Shown here in pieces: positions 33,488 through 42,726 of a stretch of 61,983 nt of DNA (positions are counted from its first letter, which is position 1; the number at the start of each line of letters is the position of its first letter). The translations under genes and the position numbers were made by a program. Origin of the DNA: UBA12202 sp049595035 (GTDB taxonomy: Bacteria; Pseudomonadota; Alphaproteobacteria; Puniceispirillales; UBA1172); assembly GCA_049595035.1 (NCBI GenBank), contig JBMYKD010000012.1, positions 1 to 61,983 on the forward strand. Reading direction: 5' to 3'. The notes below the pieces were generated by a model that had not been told where the DNA came from, did no database searches, and was given only the letters and a program-made list of their open reading frames with translations.

Positions 33488-35427
33488 ATGCCTTGCTCAA
33501 ATATATAAGTCAGGATATCGCGTGCAATGGGTGCCGCCCCGCTTGATCCACTTCCACCATGTTCAACGATAACAGCAATGGCATATTTTGGATTATCAAA
33601 TGGGGCATATCCTGTGAACAACGCATGATCACGGAATTTCCAGGGCCTTTCCAAGTTATCAACAATGCCGCGTTCCCGTTCGGCCTTGGTAATCCGTTTG
33701 ACCTGAACCGTACCAGTTTTACCAGCCATCACAATACCATCCAGATCAAGTTTGTAATTCTTGGCTGTTCCGTTTTTACCATTAACAACATCATACATAC
33801 CACGGCGAATAATATCCATTGATGCCGCTGACACGCCAATCGGATCAGAAGCAGATTCTATTTCATCTTCACGCAATACGGGCGTGATACGGTTTTGGCC
33901 CTGAGCCATTCGTGCCGTCATGACCGCTAGCTGAATAGGTGTGGCCAGAACATAGCCTTGACCAATTGATGCCACGACCGTTTCACCCGGTGTCCATACC
34001 TCACCAATATGTTTTTCTTTCCATGCTTTATCAGGGATAAGTCCGGATTTTTCACCGGGTATCATGATAGCGGTATCATCACCTAGCCCAAATCTTTTAG
34101 ACATACTGGCAATGCGCTTGATACCTGTTTTAAGTGCAAGTTCATAGAAAAATACATCACAAGATTGTTCTAATGCCTCAATGACATTAACCCGGCCATG
34201 CCCAAGATTATTCCAGCAATGAAACTTGGCATTTCCTAATTCTTTATGCCCGGGACAGAAAAAACTGGATGTATCGGTGATAATGCCTGCTTCCAATGCC
34301 GCTAGGGCAACGATCATCTTAAAGGTGGAACCCGGCGCATATTGCCCTTTAATACAGCGATCAAGTAAAGGGGTGCGAGGGTGGTTTACCAATATATCCC
34401 ATTCATCATGGCTAATACGACCAGACATAACATTAGGATCAAAGGTTGGCGTGGATACCATGGCCTTGATTGCGCCTGTTTCGATATCAATGACTATAAC
34501 CGAACCTGTTTCAGGTGGAACAACGCGGCCTAATGCATCTTCGAAAACATGCCCATCAGACATTGTTAGAATCCGGGCTAATTCAGGATCATCAATCATG
34601 GCACGCTGGACTTTTGCCGCATTCATGGAAAGCGGTTTATTCCGGCCACGTTTCAGAATACTGGTAGCATAGGATTGCAGGTTTATATCAATGGTCAGAT
34701 TGATATCTTTTCCTGATACAGGCTGTTCCTTAACTGATTTTTTAATGGGACGCCCTAAAGCATTGACCAGAACCTGTTCGCGCCCCGGTTTACCGCGTAA
34801 ATCCTGTTCAAACGCATATTCAATCCCCGATTTGCCATTACGCATATTGATCAGCTGTGGATGTGCCCTGCCCTGTTCGATATCTTCTTTGGTTATACGG
34901 CCAACATAACCGGTCAGATGGCCAGTTAATAATCCTTGCGGATAAATGCGTTTCTCAATGCGGTCAAAACTTACGCCCGGCAATTCGGGGGTACGCACCA
35001 CAACCCGCGCAACCTCACGCTGGGTGAGGTCATCTCTAATGGTTAGCGGCAAAAAGGACGGCTGGCTTTCCGCTCTTTCCATCAGCTCGGCAATAAGATC
35101 ATCATCCAGCGTTACCAGTTCTGATAGCGCCAGCAGGGACTGATAGAGATCACTTGTTAATTTTGGCACGATGTTCAATGCATAGGCTTCTGCATTTCCA
35201 GCAAGCAGACGGCCTTTCGTATCAAAAATACGACCACGCGACGGTGGCATAACAACATAATCAAAACGGTTTTTATCCGATAAGGCTTCATATTCGCTTG
35301 ATTCCATTACTTGCAAATAGAATAAACGCCCGACAAGAACTGATGTCAGTAAAACCTGCCCTCCCCCAATCAGCAATGACCGCCGGGATAAAGACCGTTC
35401 AAACTGTTTGGCTTTGCGTGTAATCAT
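33484..35427 (-). CDS. mrdA: Penicillin-binding protein 2, peptidoglycan transpeptidase
   Basis: Class B PBP that crosslinks lateral-wall peptidoglycan as partner of RodA. In the 647-residue product there is a membrane anchor (about 16-36), then a pedestal domain, and the transpeptidase domain with S367 in APGSTFK, S422-C-D in the second motif and K570-T-G. About 35-40 residues (roughly 262-302, including AKVQRAMIDDPELARILTMS) lie between the SYATSIL helix and PETGSVIVID, a junction usually much shorter in PBP2; this looks like a lineage insertion. Both ends overlap neighbouring genes by 4 nt. Confidence 0.96.
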   Translation of the reverse strand: MITRKAKQFERSLSRRSLLIGGGQVLLTSVLVGRLFYLQVMESSEYEALSDKNRFDYVVMPPSRGRIFDTKGRLLAGNAEAYALNIVPKLTSDLYQSLLALSELVTLDDDLIAELMERAESQPSFLPLTIRDDLTQREVARVVVRTPELPGVSFDRIEKRIYPQGLLTGHLTGYVGRITKEDIEQGRAHPQLINMRNGKSGIEYAFEQDLRGKPGREQVLVNALGRPIKKSVKEQPVSGKDINLTIDINLQSYATSILKRGRNKPLSMNAAKVQRAMIDDPELARILTMSDGHVFEDALGRVVPPETGSVIVIDIETGAIKAMVSTPTFDPNVMSGRISHDEWDILVNHPRTPLLDRCIKGQYAPGSTFKMIVALAALEAGIITDTSSFFCPGHKELGNAKFHCWNNLGHGRVNVIEALEQSCDVFFYELALKTGIKRIASMSKRFGLGDDTAIMIPGEKSGLIPDKAWKEKHIGEVWTPGETVVASIGQGYVLATPIQLAVMTARMAQGQNRITPVLREDEIESASDPIGVSAASMDIIRRGMYDVVNGKNGTAKNYKLDLDGIVMAGKTGTVQVKRITKAERERGIVDNLERPWKFRDHALFTGYAPFDNPKYAIAVIVEHGGSGSSGAAPIARDILTYIFEQGI

Positions 35428-35948
35428 TTCAACCTACTCACTATCTCAACCAGATACTGAATGCCCTGATAGAATGATACCATAACCGGAAAAAGCAAAA
35501 CCGATGAGCTATATTGGAAAATGAGTGGCCCTAAGGATGGGAAGGCTTGATAATAAAGGGTGATAGAAATCCAGCAATACAGCATGACAAATGCCATAAC
35601 GACAGCAAAATCCAGCCATAAAAAAGATATAGGCGCGTTGCTGAAACGACGTTTACCAAGTGACCCGATGATATTGACCAGTACCAAAGCCGCTGTGGTA
35701 TAGCCAAGAGGGGCGCCCTGAAGACTGTCAAAAATCACACCAACCAAAATCAGAGTGATCAGATGAATATCTTCCTTATTAAAAACCGACATAACAAATA
35801 CCATGGCAATTAAAAGCTTTGGTGTTGTTCCATGGAAAAAGGAAAAATATCCGAGTGATGTTTCCACCATAGTGATCAGAAAAAGCACAGCAGCAACCAT
35901 CATCTGATGTGCAAGGGTTGGATGGCTGGAAGATGGTGCAATAACCAT
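35424..35948 (-). CDS. mreD: Rod shape-determining protein MreD
   Basis: A small inner-membrane elongasome subunit of 174 residues with five to six hydrophobic segments. The conserved IFDSLQGAPLGYTTAALVLVN stretch identifies MreD among otherwise variable sequences. It links MreC and the PBP2-RodA complex to MreB filaments. It sits 3 nt after mreC and overlaps mrdA by 4 nt in the same operon. Confidence 0.92.
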   Translation of the reverse strand: MVIAPSSSHPTLAHQMMVAAVLFLITMVETSLGYFSFFHGTTPKLLIAMVFVMSVFNKEDIHLITLILVGVIFDSLQGAPLGYTTAALVLVNIIGSLGKRRFSNAPISFLWLDFAVVMAFVMLYCWISITLYYQAFPSLGPLIFQYSSSVLLFPVMVSFYQGIQYLVEIVSRLK

Positions 35949-35951
35949 AAC

Positions 35952-36902
35952 TTACTGATCCTCCTCTGCCGCCTCACCTATGCGCTGGCCAAATGCGTTT
36001 ATACCTTCAAGGCTAAACTCATTTTCCTGTTTGGGTTGAGGCGAATAGCTTTGCCGGAAAAGATCATCGGATGGCATATCATTATCATCTGGCCACATGT
36101 AAACCGTGACAAACCGAAGCCGTTGAAAATCAACAATAGGCCTGACACGGATATGATCTTCCGTCACCTGAACAACGCGGCCAACAGGCAATCCTGCTGG
36201 CAAAATACCACCATGACCAGATGTTTGCACCAATGTGCCTGTTTCCAGTTCTGCCTGAGCCGGCACAAACCTCAAATCAAGTGTGTAGGAATTATTTCCA
36301 GCGGCAACAGCCGGCCAAGATGTATCAGATAGGATAACAGGCACCATGGCATTCAGATCAGTAATAAGTAATACCTGAGCGTAAAAACGCCCGACTTCGA
36401 CAACAATGCCAACCAGTCCATCTTCGGTAGCAACAGTAGCGCCTTTTTTTATACCTTGCTTGGCACCAACATTTATCATCACCGAATGGGCAAAACTATC
36501 CGCATTTATGGCTACAATACGGGCTGAGACAGATTTCATCCCCATGGGAACCGGAAAATCACTTAATGCCCGCAATTGCCGGTTTTCTTCCAGCAACATA
36601 TCCGCTTCATTTTGCCAGCGGCGTAATTGACTTATGTCCTGTTTGAGCTGAATATTTTCTTCTCTAAGCTGGGTAATATTTCCAATGCCGTCAACCATGA
36701 TTCCAATGGCACGGAACGGCACGCTAACCACTTCGGCAATAGGGGTGAAAAACCCGGCTATCAGGCCACGAACAGAGTTCATGGCAGATATATCTGCTTT
36801 ACCTGCCAGCATCAGCACAATGCAGGCGACAAAAATGATCAGATGGGTAAATAGGCCGGCTGATCGACGGCCTTTTTTACGATCCGTCGTTATTTTTGCC
36901 AA
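35952..36902 (-). CDS. mreC: Rod shape-determining protein MreC
   Basis: Bitopic periplasmic elongasome protein, activator of PBP2. The 316-residue product has one N-terminal membrane helix (about 17-35), a coiled coil (about 75-105, ITQLREENIQLKQDISQLRRWQNEADMLLEENRQL), then the beta-domain pair with INVGAKQGIKKGATVATEDGLVGIV. A C-terminal tail rich in Gln and Glu extends past the core. It stands 11 nt downstream of mreB and 3 nt from mreD. Confidence 0.95.
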   Translation of the reverse strand: MAKITTDRKKGRRSAGLFTHLIIFVACIVLMLAGKADISAMNSVRGLIAGFFTPIAEVVSVPFRAIGIMVDGIGNITQLREENIQLKQDISQLRRWQNEADMLLEENRQLRALSDFPVPMGMKSVSARIVAINADSFAHSVMINVGAKQGIKKGATVATEDGLVGIVVEVGRFYAQVLLITDLNAMVPVILSDTSWPAVAAGNNSYTLDLRFVPAQAELETGTLVQTSGHGGILPAGLPVGRVVQVTEDHIRVRPIVDFQRLRFVTVYMWPDDNDMPSDDLFRQSYSPQPKQENEFSLEGINAFGQRIGEAAEEDQ

Positions 36903-36913
36903 TAGCTTTTCCC

Positions 36914-37954
36914 CTAATAGGCGCCTACCAGAACATTCTGAAGCGTTTTCATTTCTTCAAGACAACGGCCAGTTCCAAGGGCAACACATGTCAATGGATC
37001 ATCCGCAATAGAGATTGGCAATCCTGTCGCCTCCCTGATCACGGTATCAATTTCATTCAGCAATGCTCCACCACCGGTAAGAACAATTCCTTTTTCCACA
37101 ATATCTGCCGCCAGTTCAGGTGGTGTTTGTTCCAATGCTACCTTTACGCCCTCAACAATCTGGCGAATGGAATCCGATAAAGCATCTGCAACTTGTGACT
37201 GGGTAATAATAATTTCCTTTGGCACCCCGTTTACCAGATCACGGCCACGGACATTTTCTTTCCGGCCGCTTGTTCCTTGTGGTTTTAGAGCAACACCAAT
37301 TTCTTTCTTGATCCGCTCAGCAGTAGACTCCCCAATCAGAAGATTATGAGTTCGACGCATATAGCTGATCAGTGCTTCGTCAAATTTATCCCCACCAACA
37401 CGGACAGAATGCGCATATACGATATTCCCTAACGACAGGATAGCAACCTCGGTCGTGCCGCCGCCAATATCAACAACCATTGATCCAGATGGTTCGGTCA
37501 CCGGCAAGCCAGAACCAATGGCGGCCGCCATTGGTTCTTCGATCAGATATACGCGTCTAGCACCAGCAGATTCAGCGGATTCCTGAATGGCTCTACGTTC
37601 AACTGCCGTTGAACCAGATGGCACACAAATAATAACCTGTGGGCTGGATAATGGCATTTTGCCATTCACTTTCCGGATAAAGTGCTTGATCATTTCTTCA
37701 GCTACTTCAAAATCAGCAATTACCCCATCAGCCATAGGACGAATAGCGCGGATATTACCGGGGGTTTTTCCCAGCATTTCTTTAGCTTCATCACCAACTG
37801 CCAGCACCTGTTGCTTGCCTTTTACCTGTGCAATGGCAACAACCGACGGTTCATTCAGAATGATACCCTGACCCCGCACATAAACGAGTGTATTGGCTGT
37901 TCCAAGATCAATGGCCAGATCATTGGAAAAAAGTCCGCGTATCATATTGAACAT
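36914..37954 (-). CDS. mreB: Cell-shape actin homologue MreB
   Basis: Bacterial actin that assembles as antiparallel filaments on the inner membrane and directs lateral wall growth. The 346-residue product has the actin-type nucleotide motifs: phosphate-1 DLGTANTLVYV, the VDIGGGTTEVAI phosphate-2 loop, and the adenosine motif GIVLTGGGALLNEID. The amphipathic N-terminus (MFNMIRGLF) fits membrane binding. It is the first gene of mreB-mreC-mreD-mrdA-rodA-rpoN. The only nearby ribosome site, GAGGG, lies 21 nt before the ATG with a short hairpin between, and a larger inverted repeat lies further upstream. Confidence 0.97.
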   Translation of the reverse strand: MFNMIRGLFSNDLAIDLGTANTLVYVRGQGIILNEPSVVAIAQVKGKQQVLAVGDEAKEMLGKTPGNIRAIRPMADGVIADFEVAEEMIKHFIRKVNGKMPLSSPQVIICVPSGSTAVERRAIQESAESAGARRVYLIEEPMAAAIGSGLPVTEPSGSMVVDIGGGTTEVAILSLGNIVYAHSVRVGGDKFDEALISYMRRTHNLLIGESTAERIKKEIGVALKPQGTSGRKENVRGRDLVNGVPKEIIITQSQVADALSDSIRQIVEGVKVALEQTPPELAADIVEKGIVLTGGGALLNEIDTVIREATGLPISIADDPLTCVALGTGRCLEEMKTLQNVLVGAY

Positions 37955-37964
37955 ATTGACAAAA

Positions 37965-37980
37965 CGGCAAAGCCGCCCTC
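37965..37980 (-). promoter_or_regulatory. mreB ribosome site followed by short hairpin
   Basis: On the minus strand GAGGG (37976-37980) is directly followed by CGGC-TTT-GCCG (37965-37975), a 4-bp stem with a 3-nt loop. Then come 10 nt before the mreB start codon. The linear spacing of 21 nt is too long for good initiation; folding the hairpin would bring it to about 10 nt. It may simply be a structural spacer, or a point of control. Confidence 0.35.
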
Positions 37981-38001
37981 TTTGAAAAACCTTTGATGTA
38001 C

Positions 38002-38030
38002 CTTGTGATCCATTGCGTATGAATCACAAG
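38002..38030. promoter_or_regulatory. Inverted repeat upstream of mreB
   Basis: CTTGTGATCCAT and ATGAATCACAAG form 12-bp arms with one mismatch around TGCGT. It lies 48-76 nt before the mreB start in the 149-bp gap after ilvC. The right arm contains GAATC, a possible CcrM methylation site (GANTC). Size and symmetry suit an operator for a dimeric regulator or, as RNA, a leader hairpin. No regulator can be named. Confidence 0.4.
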
Positions 38031-38073
38031 TATCCAACTCAACCGAGCTAGATACTTTGTTTTAATACAGAAA

Positions 38074-38093
38074 TGTGGCTAAATCCAGCCACA
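38074..38093 (-). terminator. Possible ilvC terminator
   Basis: On the minus strand TGTGGCT, 6-nt loop, AGCCACA, followed by TTTCTGT. It begins about 10 nt after the ilvC stop, so its place fits, but the U-tract is weak and the stem only 7 bp. Confidence 0.4.
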
Positions 38094-38103
38094 ACATCAT
38101 AAA

Positions 38104-39123
38104 TTAGTTTTTCGACTTATCAACAAGACGGTTGGCGCCAATCCAAGGCATCATACCGCGCAAGGTTTCACCAACGGCTTCAATCCGGTGGCTAGCATGC
38201 TGACGCCGCATGGCTTTGAATGATGACTGACGGGCTTTATTTTCCAGCATCCAGTCACGGGTGAATTTACCAGATTGAATATCTGCCAGAATATCGCGCA
38301 TGGCTTTGCGCGTATCATCCGTAATCACGCGAGGGCCTGATACATATTCGCCATATTCGGCGGTATTGGAAATGGAGTAGTTCATATTGGCAATGCCACC
38401 TTCGTAAATCAGATCAACAATCAGCTTTACTTCATGCAGACATTCAAAATAAGCCATCTCCGGATCATATCCGGCATCAACCAGCGTATCAAAACCGGCC
38501 TTAATCAACTCACATAGACCGCCACAAAGAACGGCCTGTTCACCAAACAGGTCTGTTTCACATTCCTGCTTGAAGGTTGTTTCGATAATTCCGGAACGCC
38601 CGCCACCAATAGCTGACGCATAAGACAGGCCAACATCATGAGCATTACCGGACGCATCCTGATGAACTGCTAGCAGACATGGCACGCCGCCACCTTTAAC
38701 ATATTCACCGCGAACGGTATGACCGGGGCCTTTGGGGGCAATCATGATAACATCAATATCTTTGGCCGGCACGATCAGATCAAAATGCACATTCAAACCA
38801 TGGGCAAAAGCAATCGCCGCCCCCGGGCGGATATGATCAGCGATATCCTGCTCATAAATATCGGCCTGTAATTCATCAGGGGTAAGCATCATGATAACGT
38901 CACCCCATGCGGCGGCTTCGGCCACATTCATGACTTTAAATCCGGCCTGTTCCGCTTTTGGGGCAGATGCCGAACCTTCACGCAATGCAACAACCACATC
39001 AGCAGCACCACTATCCTTTAGATTGGCGGCATGGGCATGACCCTGACTGCCATATCCGACAATCACGATCTTTTTGGATTTGATGAGATTTACATCCGTA
39101 TCTCTATCATAGTAAACGCGCAT
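38104..39123 (-). CDS. ilvC: Ketol-acid reductoisomerase
   Basis: Second common step of valine, leucine and isoleucine synthesis: NADPH-dependent isomeroreduction of acetolactate and acetohydroxybutyrate. The 339-residue length marks the short class I form. The Rossmann loop is VGYGSQGHAHAANLKDSG (22-39), followed by the APKGPGHTVR segment and the metal-binding DLFGEQAVLCGG and YFECLHEVKLIVDLIYEGG. GGGGAG precedes the start. It is last in the ilvB-ilvH-ilvC order on the minus strand, separated from ilvH by 38 nt. Confidence 0.97.
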   Translation of the reverse strand: MRVYYDRDTDVNLIKSKKIVIVGYGSQGHAHAANLKDSGAADVVVALREGSASAPKAEQAGFKVMNVAEAAAWGDVIMMLTPDELQADIYEQDIADHIRPGAAIAFAHGLNVHFDLIVPAKDIDVIMIAPKGPGHTVRGEYVKGGGVPCLLAVHQDASGNAHDVGLSYASAIGGGRSGIIETTFKQECETDLFGEQAVLCGGLCELIKAGFDTLVDAGYDPEMAYFECLHEVKLIVDLIYEGGIANMNYSISNTAEYGEYVSGPRVITDDTRKAMRDILADIQSGKFTRDWMLENKARQSSFKAMRRQHASHRIEAVGETLRGMMPWIGANRLVDKSKN

Positions 39124-39161
39124 TAATTTTCTCCCCTTTATTAGGTCAATAGCGATGGAAT

Positions 39162-39710
39162 TTATTTCATGTCGATATGATGCTGGATAGGCATATCTAT
39201 ATCGGCGCCTCTTGAAATGGCAGAAACGCCAGTTCGTGATACTTCTATGTTACCCAACGCACGCATTAATTCAATAAATGCGGTGATTTTAGAACTGCTT
39301 CCCGTAATTTCAAAGACAAAAGATTCAAGCGTACTATCCAGCGTTCGGGCGCGGAAAGTATCTGCAATGCGTAAGGCTTCTATCCGTGGCTCACCTATAT
39401 TTGAAATTTTGATCAATGCCAGTTCACGTTCAATATGTCGGCCCTGTTCGGTCAAATCCTTTACCGAATGGACAGGGATGATCCGGTCAAGCTGTGCTTT
39501 GACCTGTTCGATCACCATTGGCGTGCCACGGGTAACAATAGATATCCGCGACAATCTGTTATTTTCATCAACACCAGCAACGGTGAGGCTTTCGATATTG
39601 TAACCGCGCCCGGAAAAAAGACCGATTACACGCGCCAGAACACCCGGTTCATCATCAACGAGGATGGATAGGGTATGACGGACTTCATCTTGCATTATGG
39701 CATTTGACAT
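39162..39710 (-). CDS. ilvH: Acetolactate synthase small (regulatory) subunit
   Basis: Regulatory partner of acetolactate synthase, binding branched-chain amino acids through its ACT domain. The product is about 182 residues from the chosen ATG. The ACT domain comes first (HTLSILVDDEPGVLARVIGLFSGRGYNIESLTV), followed by the C-terminal domain with ELALIKI and FEITGSSSKITAFIELM. I chose the start opening MSNAIMQDEVRH because it directly precedes the ACT domain and is 22 nt after the ilvB stop; a longer frame would overlap the end of ilvB. Confidence 0.95.
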   Translation of the reverse strand: MSNAIMQDEVRHTLSILVDDEPGVLARVIGLFSGRGYNIESLTVAGVDENNRLSRISIVTRGTPMVIEQVKAQLDRIIPVHSVKDLTEQGRHIERELALIKISNIGEPRIEALRIADTFRARTLDSTLESFVFEITGSSSKITAFIELMRALGNIEVSRTGVSAISRGADIDMPIQHHIDMK

Positions 39711-39732
39711 TTTGTTATCATTCCCGTTTGGT

Positions 39733-41547
39733 CTAGACCAGAACCATGCCTTCTTCTGAAACAGGCTTTGCCGCTTTATCATTAGGGCCAAGCAACATTT
39801 CATTATGCGCCGCGCCTGATGGTATCATGGGGAAGCAATTTTCTTCTTTTGCTACCCGGACATCAACCAGAACAGGGCCCGGCGTTTCTAACATTTCAGT
39901 AATCACATCATCAAGATTATTCACATTTTCAGCCATCAGGCCTTTCATACCGAAACATTCTGCCAGTTTCTGAAAATCAGGAAGAGATTGCGAATAACTT
40001 TCAGAATAGCGACCACCATGGATAAGCTGTTGCCATTGGCGCACCATGCCCATCCATTCATTATTGATAATATATATCTTCACGGGCAGATTATATTGCG
40101 CAATCGTTGACATTTCCTGCATATTCATCATGAACGACGCTTCGCCAGCGATATCAACAACGGTTTTTTCCGGATTGCCAACCTGAACGCCCATGGCGGC
40201 AGGAAGACCATAACCCATCGTACCTAGCCCACCAGACGTCATCCAGCGGTTTGGATTACTGAAACCAAAATACTGTGCCGCCCACATCTGATGCTGGCCA
40301 ACTTCCGTCGTGACATAAACATCACGATCCTTTGACATTTGCCAAAGCCGGTGAATGGCATATTGCGGTTTGATAATGTCACCACTCTGATCATAATCAA
40401 GGCATCGTACAGCACGCCATTCTTCAATCTGCTTCCACCATGCGGTAATGGCTTCTGTTTTTATTTTCGCCTTGCGTGTTTTGATTTCTGCGATCAGCAT
40501 TTCCAGTGCAATCGCCGCATCGCCAATAATACCCAGATCAACACTGATATTTTTATTGATAGATGATTTATCGATATCAATATGGATTTTCTTTGATTCT
40601 GGGGAAAATCCTGATGTGCGGCCAGTGACCCTGTCATCAAATCGTGCCCCGACATTCAACATAACATCACAATGGAACATGGTCATATTTGCTTCATAGG
40701 TGCCGTGCATGCCAAGCATACCCAGAAAATGCGTGTCTTCGGATGGTAACGCGCCTAATCCCATCAGAGTAAGTGTCGTCGGGAATTTTGTTAAATCCAC
40801 CAGTTCGCGCAACAATTGGGACGCCTTATCACCAGCATTGATAATGCCACCACCACCATAAATAATTGGCTTTTTTGCTGCCACCAGCATATCAGCCGCC
40901 TGACGGATTGCATCTGCATCCGGCACCATTGACGGACGATAGCGCATTTGCGCTTTTTCTCTGGTTGGTGCCATATATTCCATTGTGATTTCAGCCAGCT
41001 GAATATCTTTGGGCAGATCAACAACAACCGGGCCCGGACGGCCAGAGGTTGCAACATGATGGGCTTCGTATATGGAAGGGATCAGGTCTTCTACTTTCTT
41101 GACCAGATAATTATGTTTGGTGCAGGGGCGGGTTATACCAACGGTATCTGCTTCCTGAAAGGCATCATTACCAATCAAATGTGTTGGCACCTGACCTGTC
41201 AGACATAGCACCGGAACAGAATCCATCAATGCGTCGGTTAATCCGGTAACCGCGTTTGTTGCCCCCGGGCCAGATGTAACCAGAACAACACCGATTTTTC
41301 CAGTCGAACGGGCATAGCCTTCTGCTGCATGAACAGCCGCCTGTTCATGCCGAACAAGAATATGGCGGATAGAATTGCGCTGAAACAGAGCATCATAAAT
41401 AGGCAAAACCGCCCCACCGGGATATCCGAAAATGACTTCAACACCCAAATCTTCCAGCACACGCAATATCGCGTCTGCGCCATTGGTTGTCATTTTATCA
41501 TCATCCGCGCCTATCATCGCGGCAGATTTGTCTGTTGATGTGGCCAT
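39733..41547 (-). CDS. ilvB: Acetolactate synthase large (catalytic) subunit
   Basis: Thiamine-diphosphate enzyme condensing two pyruvates, or pyruvate with 2-oxobutyrate. The product is about 604 residues from the chosen ATG. The catalytic glutamate is in RHEQAAVHAAEGYARS, and FAD-site segments follow (MLGMHGTYEANMTM). The usual GDG of the diphosphate motif reads GEAS (DIAGEASFMMNMQEM), then NN in YIINNEWMGMVRQWQ; this form is, from memory, usual in alphaproteobacteria. The start is at MATSTDKSAAM, with GAGG about 12 nt upstream; the frame is open for 16 more codons. It is first in the ilvB-ilvH-ilvC run. No leader-peptide attenuator was recognised upstream. Confidence 0.95.
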   Translation of the reverse strand: MATSTDKSAAMIGADDDKMTTNGADAILRVLEDLGVEVIFGYPGGAVLPIYDALFQRNSIRHILVRHEQAAVHAAEGYARSTGKIGVVLVTSGPGATNAVTGLTDALMDSVPVLCLTGQVPTHLIGNDAFQEADTVGITRPCTKHNYLVKKVEDLIPSIYEAHHVATSGRPGPVVVDLPKDIQLAEITMEYMAPTREKAQMRYRPSMVPDADAIRQAADMLVAAKKPIIYGGGGIINAGDKASQLLRELVDLTKFPTTLTLMGLGALPSEDTHFLGMLGMHGTYEANMTMFHCDVMLNVGARFDDRVTGRTSGFSPESKKIHIDIDKSSINKNISVDLGIIGDAAIALEMLIAEIKTRKAKIKTEAITAWWKQIEEWRAVRCLDYDQSGDIIKPQYAIHRLWQMSKDRDVYVTTEVGQHQMWAAQYFGFSNPNRWMTSGGLGTMGYGLPAAMGVQVGNPEKTVVDIAGEASFMMNMQEMSTIAQYNLPVKIYIINNEWMGMVRQWQQLIHGGRYSESYSQSLPDFQKLAECFGMKGLMAENVNNLDDVITEMLETPGPVLVDVRVAKEENCFPMIPSGAAHNEMLLGPNDKAAKPVSEEGMVLV

Positions 41548-41705
41548 AGCAATAGAATGCCTCAAAAAAATGTCATTAATCCACCGGACTTCCACCTTTA
41601 GAAGCCTTGATGGATTTATGATACAATGAAATAACAGAACTGCTTAAGTTCTATCATAGTTTAGTTCCATATCCGGTGAATGAGGTCAAGTGAAAAAACT
41701 AATTT

Positions 41706-42665
41706 TTAAAAAGTTTTTTCAACAAACTCTTTTTGAAAGTTACTCAAAATATCATTAACGGCCTTTGCCTTTTTGTCACCTTCGGGAAAATAATCAATAA
41801 CCAGATCAGCATCATATTGATGATCAAACCATGTGAATTGCCGTTTGGCATAGCGACGGCTATCCCTTTGTGCCAGCTGGATTGCTGTATCGATATCAAT
41901 CAATCCGTTCAGCATATCCAGACATGGCGGCACACCAACAGCTTTCATTGCAGGTAAGCTAGGATCAAGCCGTCGAGCCTGTAAGGCTGATATTTCCTTA
42001 ATCACTTCATGCGCTATCATCTGTTCAAAGCGGGTATTAATGCGCTGGTAAAGCGCATCCCGTGGGGGCCGCAAATAAACAGCAAAAGGCTGGCCAGCAA
42101 GCTGGCCTCCGGCTTTACCTTTCTGCCAATGGCTAAGCGGTATCTTGCTGGCAAGCCAGATTTCCATTCCGCGCAAAATCCGCTGGCTATCCCCCGGTTC
42201 AAGTTTATCCGCCAGATCAGGATCAATATCGGCAAGCTGGCTATGAAGGGTATGGCTCCCATATGTATTCAATAGAGCAGATGCTTCTGCTTTAATGTCC
42301 GGGCTGATATCCGGCATGGGAACAATGCCTTCTGCGGCCGCTTTGAAATAAAATCCCGTCCCCCCAACCAGAATTGGTATTTGCCCATTGGCACGGATAG
42401 TGGCAACAGCATCGGATGCGGCTTTCAGCCAATCTGCCTGAGAATATCGTTGTGACGGGTTTATATGTCCAAACAGGTAATGCGGAATGCTATTCTGATC
42501 AGTCTGATCCGGTGCGGCGGTAATGATCGGGATATCGGCATAAACCTGCATGGAATCCGCATTGATGATGGCGCCATTGATTTTTCTGGCGATTTCCATT
42601 CCCAGACTGGATTTACCACTTGCTGTGGGGCCGGCAATAAAAAGCATATCATAATCAGGTATCAT
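41706..42665 (-). CDS. miaA: tRNA dimethylallyltransferase
   Basis: Adds the isopentenyl group to A37 of tRNAs reading codons that begin with U. The product has about 319 residues. The P-loop GPTASGKSS lies near the N-terminus, followed by INADSMQVYADIPI (the D-S-x-Q-V-Y motif), the VGGTGFYFKAAAEG tRNA-site segment, and KRQFTWFDHQ near the end. I start at MIPDYDMLFIAG, immediately before the P-loop; the frame continues upstream without family similarity. It lies 61 nt after degP. A 9-bp AT-only inverted repeat overlaps the stop codon. Confidence 0.94.
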   Translation of the reverse strand: MIPDYDMLFIAGPTASGKSSLGMEIARKINGAIINADSMQVYADIPIITAAPDQTDQNSIPHYLFGHINPSQRYSQADWLKAASDAVATIRANGQIPILVGGTGFYFKAAAEGIVPMPDISPDIKAEASALLNTYGSHTLHSQLADIDPDLADKLEPGDSQRILRGMEIWLASKIPLSHWQKGKAGGQLAGQPFAVYLRPPRDALYQRINTRFEQMIAHEVIKEISALQARRLDPSLPAMKAVGVPPCLDMLNGLIDIDTAIQLAQRDSRRYAKRQFTWFDHQYDADLVIDYFPEGDKKAKAVNDILSNFQKEFVEKTF

Positions 42666-42726
42666 ATGATGGAAATACGCTATCCTTGGCGGCTTGTCTA
42701 TTCTCGCTAGTGATTGCGGAATAGGG

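Noticed and set aside
41636..41652. AGAACT/AGTTCT inverted repeat upstream of ilvB as an attenuator or Lrp site
   Set aside because: Only 6-bp arms, no leader peptide rich in Leu/Ile/Val codons and no following U-run.
41692..41719. GAAAAAACT/AGTTTTTTC hairpin at the miaA stop as a terminator
   Set aside because: The stem is AT-only with the T-run inside it; too weak to call with confidence.
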